NCBI GenBank assembly: GCA_965656785.1
Contig: CBFHLY010000017.1
Coordinates: 1-64,000, forward strand
Origin: JALQTD01 sp965656785
GTDB lineage: Bacteria; Bacteroidota; Bacteroidia; Flavobacteriales_D; Sanyastnellaceae
Direction: 5' to 3'
Length of the DNA: 64,000 nt
Below are positions 9,006-17,046 of the stretch, piece by piece. The translations under genes were made by a program, and so were the position numbers. The notes beneath the pieces are model-generated. The model saw only the letters and a program-made list of their open reading frames with translations, was not told the origin of the DNA and did not search any database. Numbering within the stretch: position 1 is the first letter of the stretch; every line of letters starts with the position of its first letter.

Positions 9006-11450
9006 TTACTCGCAGGAATTCCCGAACGCGCTGAGCAGCTGTAGCATATCGGAAATCCCGACCTGCCCGTCGCCGTTCAGGTCCTCGACGCACCACGTCG
9101 CAACCACACAAACGCCAGAAACAGCGTCCCAAACCGTCCCTGGACCGCAATACGCGATGCCCGGGTCGCTGCACGGCCCGCACGTCCCGAAACACACCGG
9201 TTCCGGCCCGTCCAAATCCGTTCCCAATTGAAACGTCCGGTTCAGGACATCGCCGCCGACTCCGCATGCCGCGGGCACCGTTTCATCGGTCCCCCAATCC
9301 GCACCTGCGAGGAATTTGTATTCCAACGCCTCCCCGACGGCCAAGTCCACCTCGGCGCTCCAGAGGTCGTTTACCGCGTCGTAATTCAGCGGGGTGGCCC
9401 CGGGGTCCCAGCCGTTGAATGTCCCTGCAACGTGCGGGTCCGTAGGGTCGAACGAGAACCCAACCGCCAGCGCAACGGAGTAGAAACACGACCCGTCATC
9501 CGCTTCCGCATCCGGGTTGTAATTCGTTGCAGCCTCGTCCGTACACCCCGGTGCGTAGGCAATCGGTAAGGCCCCATCGGTGTCTGGCACGGGCAACTGC
9601 GTGTCGGTCAGCACCCGCAATTCCCCGGGTGCGAGGTACCACGCGTTGTCGAGGTTGTTCTCCACGATGGCTTCCCCTGTGAAGTAGTCGTACCAAGTGC
9701 CCGCGTACGGGAAGCCTGGCACGATGGACCCGCCGGTGGTGCCGAAGTTGCCGAGGACGATGGCGTTTTGGTTCGGATTGTACAGCCGAATGCGCTTCAG
9801 CGCCCCGCCGAGGTCCGCGTTGAAATCCCATCCGTTGAACGCGGGCTGGTCGCGCTTCAAGCGCCCGAGCGCCGCCACTTTTTTCGCGAGCTCTCGCCGC
9901 TCCGCCACCTCCAAATACCCCCACAGTTCGGGCTTCTCATCCAGCTTGCACCCTTCGGCAATTGTCCCGTTCCCGCAATCGAAGAGGCTGATGTCGTAGC
10001 CCATCTCGCCCCACTGCCACATCATCTTCGGCCCGGGCAGTGCGAACAGGAACGCGTGCGCGAGCGCCAACCGCTCCATCGCGTTCCCAAACTCCGCCGT
10101 GCTGTATCCGCCCGACGAAGCCCCGAAGGACAGCAGTTCGTAAGCCAGCCGCTCCTCGTCGTGGCTCTCGAAGTACGTCACGAGGTTCGGGTGCGTCCAC
10201 CCGCGTGCCGTGTGCAAGCCCCAGCTGAGGTCCGCGCCGTAGCCGAGGGTGGCTTGCTTGTATTCGTTCGTCATCTTGCCCCATAGCATGAAGCCGCCGT
10301 TCGCCAGCACCGTTTCTTCCGCGTTGCTTCCGAGGTGCTCGAGGATGAGGAAGGCGCCCGGGTGCCCGGACCAAATGTGATTCGCATACTCGAACAGCAC
10401 ATCCACCCGCCCTTGATCGTACTGGTTCCACGCCCCCACGTCGCTCCCGCTGTACTGCTGCGTCAACCCCTTCGACAAGTCAATCCGGTACCCGTCAATG
10501 TGGTACTCGTCGAGCCAGTAATCGAACACGCGCTTCCAAAAATCGCGCGTCCACGGGTCCCCGTGGTTGTAATCGTACCCGGGCGAAAACGGATGCATCG
10601 CCACCTCGTTGAACCACGGGTTGTTCTCCGCGATCGATCCGTCGTCATCGAGGTAAAGCCGCGCCAGCGGATCGGTCCCGAACCCGTGGTTCGGCACAAT
10701 GTCCAGGATGACCGCGATGCCGCGCGCGTGACAGGCGTCCACGAGTTCCTTTAGATGCTCCGCCGTGCCGTAGAATTTGTCAGGCGCAAAGCGGAAATTG
10801 GGGTTGTAGCCCCAGCTGAGGTTGCCCTCGAATTCGCTGACCGGCATGAGTTCGATGGCCGTGATGCCGAGCCATTGGAGGTGGTCCAAACGGTCGATGA
10901 CGTCCTGGTACGTTTGGCCCCCATCGAAATCACGAATCAGCACCTCATACACGATCAATCGGTCCTGCGGCGGCCGCTCATACGCCCCATCCGTCCACGT
11001 GAACGGCACAGCGTCCGTGCGAAAGACCGCGTTTTGCCAATTCGCTTGTCCCGTTGGATAGCCCGGCATTTCCGGCCAGTGGTCCGCCGGTACGAAAGCA
11101 TCATCCCACGGATCGACCACGAGTTCGGCAAACGGGTCCCCGATCTCCAACACATCCTCCACGAGGTAATGGTACCTGTACCACGTCCCCGGCTCCAACC
11201 CCGTAACGGCAAGCCAATGCGTGTTTCCGTCAAGCGACCGCTTCATCAAGTTGTCCGATTCGATGATCCACCCGTTGAAATCGCCGCGCAGGTGCACGTG
11301 GTCTTTTCCCGGTGCCCGCAATCGGAATACGGCACTAGTCGGGGAGAGAACGTTCACGCCGTCTACGGTGCCGGCGGGCGGGTCTTGGATGATTTGGCCT
11401 GAAGCCCTCAACGCAAGGGATCCAAAAAGCAAGAGGAACAATGCGCGCAT
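9006..11450 (-). CDS. Secreted GH13 alpha-amylase-family enzyme with C-terminal starch-binding and dockerin-like modules
   Basis: An 814-residue secreted enzyme. After the signal peptide (to about residue 18) comes a CBM48/E-set-like domain (VHLRGDFNGW). The GH13 barrel shows conserved regions I (DIVPNHGFG), II (GYRIDLSKG, nucleophile Asp), III (ILEHLGSN, acid/base Glu) and IV (FESHDEER, Asp). All three catalytic acids are present, so it should cleave or transfer alpha-glucans. After the barrel come a Cys-containing CTDEAATNYNPDAEADDGSC module, a second glycogen-binding-like E-set (VAGTFNGWDPG), a Cys-rich stretch, and a final dockerin-like calcium loop DLNGDGQVGISDMLQLL. There is no Por sorting tail. 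The exact specificity (amylase, pullulanase or branching) is open. Confidence 0.85.
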   Translation of the reverse strand: MRALFLLLFGSLALRASGQIIQDPPAGTVDGVNVLSPTSAVFRLRAPGKDHVHLRGDFNGWIIESDNLMKRSLDGNTHWLAVTGLEPGTWYRYHYLVEDVLEIGDPFAELVVDPWDDAFVPADHWPEMPGYPTGQANWQNAVFRTDAVPFTWTDGAYERPPQDRLIVYEVLIRDFDGGQTYQDVIDRLDHLQWLGITAIELMPVSEFEGNLSWGYNPNFRFAPDKFYGTAEHLKELVDACHARGIAVILDIVPNHGFGTDPLARLYLDDDGSIAENNPWFNEVAMHPFSPGYDYNHGDPWTRDFWKRVFDYWLDEYHIDGYRIDLSKGLTQQYSGSDVGAWNQYDQGRVDVLFEYANHIWSGHPGAFLILEHLGSNAEETVLANGGFMLWGKMTNEYKQATLGYGADLSWGLHTARGWTHPNLVTYFESHDEERLAYELLSFGASSGGYSTAEFGNAMERLALAHAFLFALPGPKMMWQWGEMGYDISLFDCGNGTIAEGCKLDEKPELWGYLEVAERRELAKKVAALGRLKRDQPAFNGWDFNADLGGALKRIRLYNPNQNAIVLGNFGTTGGSIVPGFPYAGTWYDYFTGEAIVENNLDNAWYLAPGELRVLTDTQLPVPDTDGALPIAYAPGCTDEAATNYNPDAEADDGSCFYSVALAVGFSFDPTDPHVAGTFNGWDPGATPLNYDAVNDLWSAEVDLAVGEALEYKFLAGADWGTDETVPAACGVGGDVLNRTFQLGTDLDGPEPVCFGTCGPCSDPGIAYCGPGTVWDAVSGVCVVATWCVEDLNGDGQVGISDMLQLLSAFGNSCE

Positions 11451-11484
11451 GGCGATGAATTAGCTAAGTGTGAAAGTTACACCA

Positions 11485-11530
11485 ATTCACGAGCCGCGCA
11501 GAAAAAAACCGGGGAGCCTCAGCCCACCGG
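11485..11530. repeat. Direct repeat, left copy, with terminator hairpin
   Basis: The copy begins ATTCACGAGCCGCGCAG, then A7 and a CCGGGGAGCC...CCGG hairpin. It matches 13494-13540 except for one base of the A-run and one C/A change. Read on the minus strand it is an intrinsic terminator for the upstream sulfotransferases. Weaker similarity continues to about 11570 and matches the end of the peroxiredoxin coding region. Confidence 0.85.
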
Positions 11531-11642
11531 ATTCGTCCATTTCAGCAATTTCTTCGCGAGGAGGAACGTGAATCCATCATCAAATCTTGAATCGCGCTCG
11601 GCACATGGGGCAATGAGGACCGGTGTTCAGGCCCAAAGCAAT

Positions 11643-12536
11643 TTAGTCGTTGGGCGTTTCCAGTCCGTTTTCGGTCCAAATCCACCTTCGCGCATCCGAC
11701 AACCACTGTTCCCTCGCCTCATCGCTGGCGGCGATGATGTGCTTGACAGATTCCAATTGTTCAGCGGTCCAATTTGGCACAAACACCTTTTCTACATAGT
11801 TGATCTGCCACATCGCTTGGGCGAGCTTGGGCCAAATGGGCGCGATTCGCTCCGCTATCTGCGCGAAGTACCTTTTGCGAACGATGTGAGCGATGGCTCC
11901 GCCAGAAGCGATGCCCGTGCGGTTCGATTGAGGAAGGGATGCTGCGTGATGTTGAAATCCGGGGAATTCTATTTTGCCTTTGGCGAGCTCGTAAAAGTCG
12001 AGGGGAAATACCCGTTGAGGCCAGAATTCATCGAGCAAGGTCCGCGCTTCATGATAACGGTAAGGGAACAAGGCGTCGCTTTGAGCGATGAGTTGTGCTA
12101 TGGGTTGTGGTGTCTTCTCATGCATCGCTTGGAATTGCACGAATGCGGAGAATGAGGCCTCTTTCATCGGTCGCAAGGCATACAAAACGAGCACGTTGAA
12201 TCCACTCGTCGCTTGATGAAGCCGGTGGATCTTCTCCTTGCTCAGTTGGCCTCCAGGCTGAAAGGTGCCCTTCGTCCAATTTTCTTCGCTCAAAAGGATT
12301 GGGTGAGTAGCTGTAGCGAGTGCGTTCTGGATGCGTTCACGTATAGCTTCCAATGACCCCTTTCCGTCAACGACGTATTGATAAAGGGCAATGTACAGCG
12401 GGTCATGGCTGAGGTATCGGTGATCGAATTTCCCTCGGTAATCAATGAAGTTCAGTTGAGGAAACACATGCCGTTGGAGGGTTGTCGTGGCCGTTTTCGG
12501 TGGTCCGAGGTGGAGGATGAGGGAGGGAGTGCTCAT
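11643..12536 (-). CDS. Sulfotransferase-family protein
   Basis: A 297-residue protein. The N-terminus HLGPPKTATTTLQRHVF matches the 5'-phosphosulfate-binding loop of PAPS-dependent sulfotransferases (PKxxTTxL). The 3'-phosphate-binding motif is not obvious, so activity is probable rather than certain. ATG at 12536 was chosen over an upstream TTG at 12542. It follows the other sulfotransferase by 20 bases and probably shares its transcript. Codon and base use are less GC-rich than in the flanks. Likely acceptors are surface polysaccharides or lipids; this is inference. A sulfotransferase-like glycan enzyme of another class is the alternative. Confidence 0.72.
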   Translation of the reverse strand: MSTPSLILHLGPPKTATTTLQRHVFPQLNFIDYRGKFDHRYLSHDPLYIALYQYVVDGKGSLEAIRERIQNALATATHPILLSEENWTKGTFQPGGQLSKEKIHRLHQATSGFNVLVLYALRPMKEASFSAFVQFQAMHEKTPQPIAQLIAQSDALFPYRYHEARTLLDEFWPQRVFPLDFYELAKGKIEFPGFQHHAASLPQSNRTGIASGGAIAHIVRKRYFAQIAERIAPIWPKLAQAMWQINYVEKVFVPNWTAEQLESVKHIIAASDEAREQWLSDARRWIWTENGLETPND

Positions 12537-12556
12537 ATTCAAATGGTTGTGCCATT

Positions 12557-13495
12557 TTAAGACCAGTTCATGGGCACATTGAGGTAATCAAAGAGGGCCT
12601 TGTTATGCGGTTCAAAGTACTCCTTGAGGAGGCACATAGTCCTCGGATTCGGGACCGATTTGTTGGTGTTCTGGTTGCGATCGATGCGATTGAGCGGAAC
12701 ATAAGGCACGCCGATGAAGTCTTGGATTTGCCGGCTCGATTCTTCGCTAAGTGATTTGATTTCATTGTTTTGTATGGCCAAAACCTGTTCCTTAGGAAAG
12801 CACTGCAAGATGTTTTTCAATGTCTGTAAGTACAAGCCGCGCTCGATGTAGTTGAAACGTTCGTCCACTTTGCCCGAGGCAATTCGTTCGAAGTTTTCGG
12901 CAATGGCTTGGTCGAACGGCATGGGGTCATGAGGAAATTTCGATGTGTTTGGTTTTCGTCGATTTTGCATGCTCCAATGAGAAAATGCACGCGCCGCAGG
13001 TTCGCGCATCATGAAAATCACGTTCATGTTGGAATTGTAATCCCGGATTCGTTCCAAGTACTCGAGGGAAGTACAATACCGGGGAGTGGCATCTATGAAA
13101 TGCATCCCCGCTGGGGTTCCCCAACGCAATGGAAATTTTGCGTGGTACCATGCGTGATCCCGTGAGTTGTAGATGGAGTCTTCTGAGAAGTAGTGGAGCT
13201 CTTTCCAGTTTCCCGATCCGAGCAGCGGGTGTTGCATCAGTGTTGAGAATAGCGCGGTGGTTCCCGCTTTCTGTGCTCCGACAATGAGCGTGTCCGGCGA
13301 ATTGCACATGCTGAGTTTCGCTGGAATCCACCTGAGGTAGGTCTGCCCCGCTTTCAGTTTACTCATCACACCGGCCAACTTGCCATGATCTTTCAGTTTG
13401 TGCATCGCCCAGTGTTTTTTGTGCTTTGATCTACGTTTCTTTCGTTCAAAAGGTTGCCACCATAGGCGATGGGATGCGGTGAATTCGCACTCCAT
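12557..13495 (-). CDS. PAPS-dependent sulfotransferase (heparan-sulfate NDST-like)
   Basis: A 312-residue cytosolic or membrane-associated enzyme that should transfer sulfate from PAPS to a carbohydrate acceptor. The PAPS loops are clear: VGAQKAGTTALFSTL (5' loop) and MMREPAARAFSHWSM (3' loop). The HYFSED and DATPRY segments are typical of the heparan-sulfate N-deacetylase/sulfotransferase-like family. The ATG at 13495 falls inside the right direct repeat, immediately after the peroxiredoxin terminator. The first ~30 residues are basic and unlike the family, so an internal Met (MHKLKDHGK, near 13405) may be the true start. Base composition suggests transfer. Confidence 0.82.
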   Translation of the reverse strand: MECEFTASHRLWWQPFERKKRRSKHKKHWAMHKLKDHGKLAGVMSKLKAGQTYLRWIPAKLSMCNSPDTLIVGAQKAGTTALFSTLMQHPLLGSGNWKELHYFSEDSIYNSRDHAWYHAKFPLRWGTPAGMHFIDATPRYCTSLEYLERIRDYNSNMNVIFMMREPAARAFSHWSMQNRRKPNTSKFPHDPMPFDQAIAENFERIASGKVDERFNYIERGLYLQTLKNILQCFPKEQVLAIQNNEIKSLSEESSRQIQDFIGVPYVPLNRIDRNQNTNKSVPNPRTMCLLKEYFEPHNKALFDYLNVPMNWS

Positions 13496-13540
13496 TCACG
13501 AGCCGCGCAGAAAAAAAACCGGGGAGCCTCAGCCCCCCGG
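13494..13540. repeat. Direct repeat, right copy, with terminator hairpin
   Basis: Partner of 11485-11530, here with A8. It overlaps the proposed start codon of the first sulfotransferase and lies directly behind the peroxiredoxin stop codon. Confidence 0.85.
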
Positions 13541-13542
13541 TT
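13511..13542 (-). terminator. Intrinsic terminator of the peroxiredoxin gene
   Basis: On the minus strand AACCGGGG pairs with CCCCGGTT around a ten-base loop and is followed by eight T residues. It begins about ten bases after the peroxiredoxin stop codon. Confidence 0.75.
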
Positions 13543-13548
13543 CGTAGG

Positions 13549-14205
13549 TTACAGCGACTTCTTGGCGAGGTAGAAGTCGACCATCTCGTAGTCGGATGCC
13601 TCCCGCTCGAGCATTCCCTCCACAGTCTTGGGCGGCGGAACGATGACTTGCTCACCCGTCGTCCAGTTCAGCGGCATCGCCACTTTGTGGGTGTCCGAGG
13701 TTTGCAACGCTTCCAGTACCCGCTTGATTTCCGGCATGCTCCGGCCCACATTGAGCGGGTAGTACATGATGAGGCGGATTTTCTTCGACGGGTCGATGAA
13801 GAAGACGGCGCGCACCGCGGCGGTTTCGCTCTCACCGGGCTGCAACATGCCGTAGAGCTTCGACACGCTCATGTCGATGTCCGCAATGATGGGGAAGTCG
13901 AACAGGACGCCGGTGTTCTTCTTCACGTTGTTCACCCAAGCGATGTGCGCGTGGATGGAGTCAATGGAGAGGCCCATGAGCTTCGTGTTGCGCTCGGTGA
14001 ACCAATCCTTGTCCAATGCAAATCCCGTCATTTCTGTCGTGCAAACGGGCGTGAAATCGGCGGGGTGCGAGAAGAGCACAGTCCAGCTGTCGCCCATGTA
14101 CTCGTGAAAGTTCAGCTCGCCGAAGGTGGTCATCGACGTGAAGTCGGGGGCCACGTCCCCGATGCGGGGCATGCTCGGCGCGGGGGTGAGGTTGTTGTTT
14201 TCCAT
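13549..14205 (-). CDS. 1-Cys peroxiredoxin (Prx6 type)
   Basis: A 218-residue thiol peroxidase that reduces hydrogen peroxide and organic peroxides. The peroxidatic cysteine lies in FTPVCTTEM near residue 46. The Prx6-type C-terminal half (ADIDMSVSKLYGM, AVFFIDPSKKIRLIMYYP, GRSMPEIKRVLEALQ) is complete. No resolving cysteine is seen, consistent with 1-Cys chemistry. ATG at 14205 (MENNNLTPAP) fits the family start; the longer frame to 14253 adds an unrelated arginine-rich stretch. A GAGATTTG element ends four bases before this ATG. It sits downstream of katG in the same direction, an oxidative-stress pair, but is separated from it by a terminator. Confidence 0.9.
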   Translation of the reverse strand: MENNNLTPAPSMPRIGDVAPDFTSMTTFGELNFHEYMGDSWTVLFSHPADFTPVCTTEMTGFALDKDWFTERNTKLMGLSIDSIHAHIAWVNNVKKNTGVLFDFPIIADIDMSVSKLYGMLQPGESETAAVRAVFFIDPSKKIRLIMYYPLNVGRSMPEIKRVLEALQTSDTHKVAMPLNWTTGEQVIVPPPKTVEGMLEREASDYEMVDFYLAKKSL

Positions 14206-14312
14206 GCCCCAAATCTCCGACCGCAATCCGCGCCCATTCGTGACCCCTCTCACACACGCTACCCCGCGTCAATCAATGGTTTCGATGCATCATCGACGGC
14301 GTCTATGCGGGC

Positions 14313-14350
14313 GAAAAAAGCGCCGCACCCCGTGAAGGGATGCGGCGCCG
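14313..14350 (-). terminator. Intrinsic terminator of katG
   Basis: On the minus strand GGCGCCGCATCC pairs with GGGGTGCGGCGC around a short loop, followed by six T residues. It lies about 20 bases beyond the katG stop codon. Confidence 0.8.
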
Positions 14351-14371
14351 GTTTCAATTTCTCGCAACCGC

Positions 14372-16642
14372 TCAGAGCAAGTCGAAGCGGTCGAGTTCCA
14401 TCACTTTCGTCCAGGCTTCAACGAAGTCGGCGACGAACTTCTCTTTGGCATCTTGTTGCGCGTAGACTTCAGCAATCGCGCGCAATTCGGAATTCGATCC
14501 GAAGATGAGGTCGGCGCGGGTTGCTCTCCAGCGCAGGTCACCCGACTTGCGGTCGCGGCCTTCAAAGACTTTTTCCGCTCCGTCAACCGGTGCCCATTGG
14601 GTGTCCATGCTCAGCAAGTTCACGAAGAAGTCGTTCGTAAGGGCCCCCGGACGGTCGGTCAGCACCCCGAGGGCGGAGCCGTCCCAGTTCGCGTTCAACG
14701 CCCGCATGCCACCGACCAACACCGTCATTTCCGGTGCCGTCAGCGTCAACAACTGCGCTTTGTCCACCAACAGCTCTTCAACGGTCAGCGTGTAGTCCAC
14801 TTCTTGGTAATTCCGGAATCCATCGGCCATCGGCTTCAACAAATCGATCGAAGCCTCATCCGTCATTTCAGCGGAGGCGTCCATGCGTCCCGGGGTGAAC
14901 GGCACCTCCATCGGGTGTCCGGCAGCTTTGGCGGCTTGTTCGACGGCAGCGTTGCCTCCGAGGACGATGAGGTCCGCGAGCGAAACGCGCTTGCCCGAAC
15001 GTTGGAAATTCGCTTGGATGGCTTCGTATTTCGCCAGCACCTTGTTCAGTTGGTCGGGGTTGTTCACTTCCCAATTGCGCATCGGCTCGAGGCGAATCCG
15101 CGCGCCGTTCGCGCCGCCGCGGTTGTCCGAGTAGCGGAACGTCGAGGCAGAAGCCCAAGCCGTGCTCACAAGTTCTTCGCTCGTCAGGCCGCTGTTGAGG
15201 ATGGTTTGCTTGAGCTGCGCGATGTCCGCGGCGCCGATGACCGGGTGGTCGCAAACCGGGATGGGATCTTGCCAAATGAATTCCTCAGCGGGCACTTCTG
15301 GTCCGACGTAGTTCGTCCGTGGTCCCATGTCGCGGTGGGTCAACTTGAACCAAGCGCGTGCAAAGGCGGCTTCGAATTCGCCCCGGTTCTCAAGGAAGCG
15401 GCGTGAAATCTTCTCGTACTCCGGATCGAACCGCAACGAGAGGTCCGTGGTGAGCATCGTGGGACGGTGCATCTTTTCCGGGTCGAAGGGGTCCGGCACC
15501 ATCGCTTCGGCGTCGGAGGCGACCCATTGGTGGGCACCGGCCGGGCTCTTCGTGAGCTCCCATTCGTGGGCGAAGAGGGCCTTGAAGAAACCGTGGCTCC
15601 ATTCGGTCGGGGTCTTCGTCCAAATCACTTCCAACCCCGACGTGATGGCATCCGCCCCCACACCGCTTCCGAAGCTGCTCTTCCAGCCGAAGCCTTGCTC
15701 TTCAATCGGGGCAGCTTCCGGCTCCGGTCCCACATGCGAGGCGGGGCCTGCACCGTGCGTCTTGCCGAGCGTGTGACCGCCTGCGATGAGCGCAACGGTT
15801 TCCTCGTCGTTCATTCCCATTCGGCCGAACGTCTCGCGGATGTCGTGCGCAGCGAGGACCGGGTCGGGGTTCCCATCGGGACCTTCTGGGTTCACGTAGA
15901 TGAGTCCCATTTGGACTGCAGCCAACGGGTTTTCCAACTTGCGGTCTCCCTCGTAGCGCTCATTCGCGAGCCACTCCGATTCCTTGCCCCAGTAAACGTT
16001 GCTCGCCGGCTCCCACACGTCCGTGCGGCCGCCGCTGAACCCGATGGTCTCGAAGCCCATGGTCTCCAACGCCACGTTGCCCGAGAGCACCATCAAATCC
16101 GCCCACGAAATGGCCTGTCCGTACTTCTGCTTGATGGGCCACAACAACCGGCGCGCCTTGTCCAAATTCGCGTTGTCCGGCCAGCTGTTGATGGGCGCAA
16201 ACCGCTGCTGCCCTTCGCGCGAGCCGCCGCGGCCATCGCCCGTCCGGTACGTGCCGGCGCTGTGCCACGCCATCCGAATGAACAGGCCGCCGTAGTTGCC
16301 CCAGTCAGCGGGCCACCAGTCTTGCGAGTCGGTCAGCGTTTTTGCAATGTCCGCCTTCAGCGCCCCGTAATCCAGCGCTTCAAACGCCTCGCGGTAATCG
16401 AAGTCCTCGCCAAGCGGGTTCGACTTTTCGCTGTGTTGGCGGAGGACGGAGAGGTCGAGCTGGTTGGGCCACCAGTCGCGGTTGGTGGTGGCTTTCATGT
16501 CGCCTTGGCTGTCGCCGTGGAAGGGGCAGCCGCCGCCGCTTTGCTCGGTGCTGTGTTCGCATTCGGTCTGGTCGGACGAGCCGCAGCCGGCGAAGGATCC
16601 GAGGGCCAACGCTGCTGCAGCGAAGGGAAGGAGGAGTTTCAT
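14372..16642 (-). CDS. katG: Catalase-peroxidase with lipoprotein signal
   Basis: A 756-residue bifunctional haem enzyme that destroys hydrogen peroxide. The distal site is RMAWHSAGTYR (Arg123, Trp126, His127). The proximal His lies in IAGGHTLGKTHG. The Tyr (NVYWGKESEW) and Met (AAVQMGLIYVNPEGP) needed for the Met-Tyr-Trp cross-link are present. Both the catalytic N-half and the degenerate C-half are complete. Unusually, the N-terminus is a lipoprotein signal (MKLLLPFAAAALALGSFAGC) with a lipid-accepting Cys at about residue 20, followed by a Cys/Ser-rich linker before the usual KatG start. An upstream ATG at 16648 adds two residues. A periplasmic, membrane-anchored KatG is predicted. Confidence 0.93.
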   Translation of the reverse strand: MKLLLPFAAAALALGSFAGCGSSDQTECEHSTEQSGGGCPFHGDSQGDMKATTNRDWWPNQLDLSVLRQHSEKSNPLGEDFDYREAFEALDYGALKADIAKTLTDSQDWWPADWGNYGGLFIRMAWHSAGTYRTGDGRGGSREGQQRFAPINSWPDNANLDKARRLLWPIKQKYGQAISWADLMVLSGNVALETMGFETIGFSGGRTDVWEPASNVYWGKESEWLANERYEGDRKLENPLAAVQMGLIYVNPEGPDGNPDPVLAAHDIRETFGRMGMNDEETVALIAGGHTLGKTHGAGPASHVGPEPEAAPIEEQGFGWKSSFGSGVGADAITSGLEVIWTKTPTEWSHGFFKALFAHEWELTKSPAGAHQWVASDAEAMVPDPFDPEKMHRPTMLTTDLSLRFDPEYEKISRRFLENRGEFEAAFARAWFKLTHRDMGPRTNYVGPEVPAEEFIWQDPIPVCDHPVIGAADIAQLKQTILNSGLTSEELVSTAWASASTFRYSDNRGGANGARIRLEPMRNWEVNNPDQLNKVLAKYEAIQANFQRSGKRVSLADLIVLGGNAAVEQAAKAAGHPMEVPFTPGRMDASAEMTDEASIDLLKPMADGFRNYQEVDYTLTVEELLVDKAQLLTLTAPEMTVLVGGMRALNANWDGSALGVLTDRPGALTNDFFVNLLSMDTQWAPVDGAEKVFEGRDRKSGDLRWRATRADLIFGSNSELRAIAEVYAQQDAKEKFVADFVEAWTKVMELDRFDLL

Positions 16643-16648
16643 GTGCAT

Positions 16649-17046
16649 GGTTTACAGTTTGGTGACAAATAGAAGGCGCATTGACCTCATCAGTCAAATA
16701 AATAATTCTTATCTAACGATAGCTTAGGTTTATGGGAGCGGTGATGGGTTCGTTCGGGTAGAATGCGCGGCCATTCGCGATTGGATCGCACCTTTCAGCC
16801 GAGGAACTCGTCGTCTCATGCAAGAATCAACTGCCTTGCTGATCGGTGTGGGCAGAAGGCGCAACGCGAGAGGCGCAGGAAGTTTTTGAATGCACTGGCT
16901 ACGTGACGACGGGGTCCTCCCCACCGAACGCGCTTGGGTTCAGGTGAACCGCCACAGTGGCGCGCCCAACATTCCGTTCAGTCGGGCGTTCGGCGCAGTG
17001 GGGTGAACGGGAACAGATTGCGTGGCTCTGCTGTATTTTCGCCTCG
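16649..17046. other. Divergent intergenic region of katG
   Basis: These 398 bases separate katG from the YdeI-like gene. On the minus strand TTTG, 21 bases and TCTATTTG form a plausible Bacteroidota promoter for katG. Two small inverted repeats, TATCTAACGATA (16710-16721) and CTAA-N7-TTAG (16713-16727), could be a regulator site. On the plus strand TATTTTCG at 17034-17041 lies five bases before the YdeI-like ATG. The remainder holds no convincing gene. Confidence 0.4.

Larger units (their letters stand above)
11485..13540. other. Repeat-bounded block carrying two sulfotransferase genes
   Basis: A block of about 2 kb holds two consecutive minus-strand sulfotransferase genes. A direct repeat of 46/47 bases lies at each end. 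The base composition is visibly less GC-rich than the flanking amylase and peroxiredoxin genes. The left repeat is followed by a degenerate copy of the last codons of the peroxiredoxin gene. This suggests gain by recombination or a duplication-mediated insertion. No transposase or integrase is present. Confidence 0.5.

Noticed and set aside
16730..16924. 64-residue minus-strand ORF between katG and the YdeI-like gene
   Set aside because: Basic, proline/serine-rich, no domain, and sits in a likely regulatory region.
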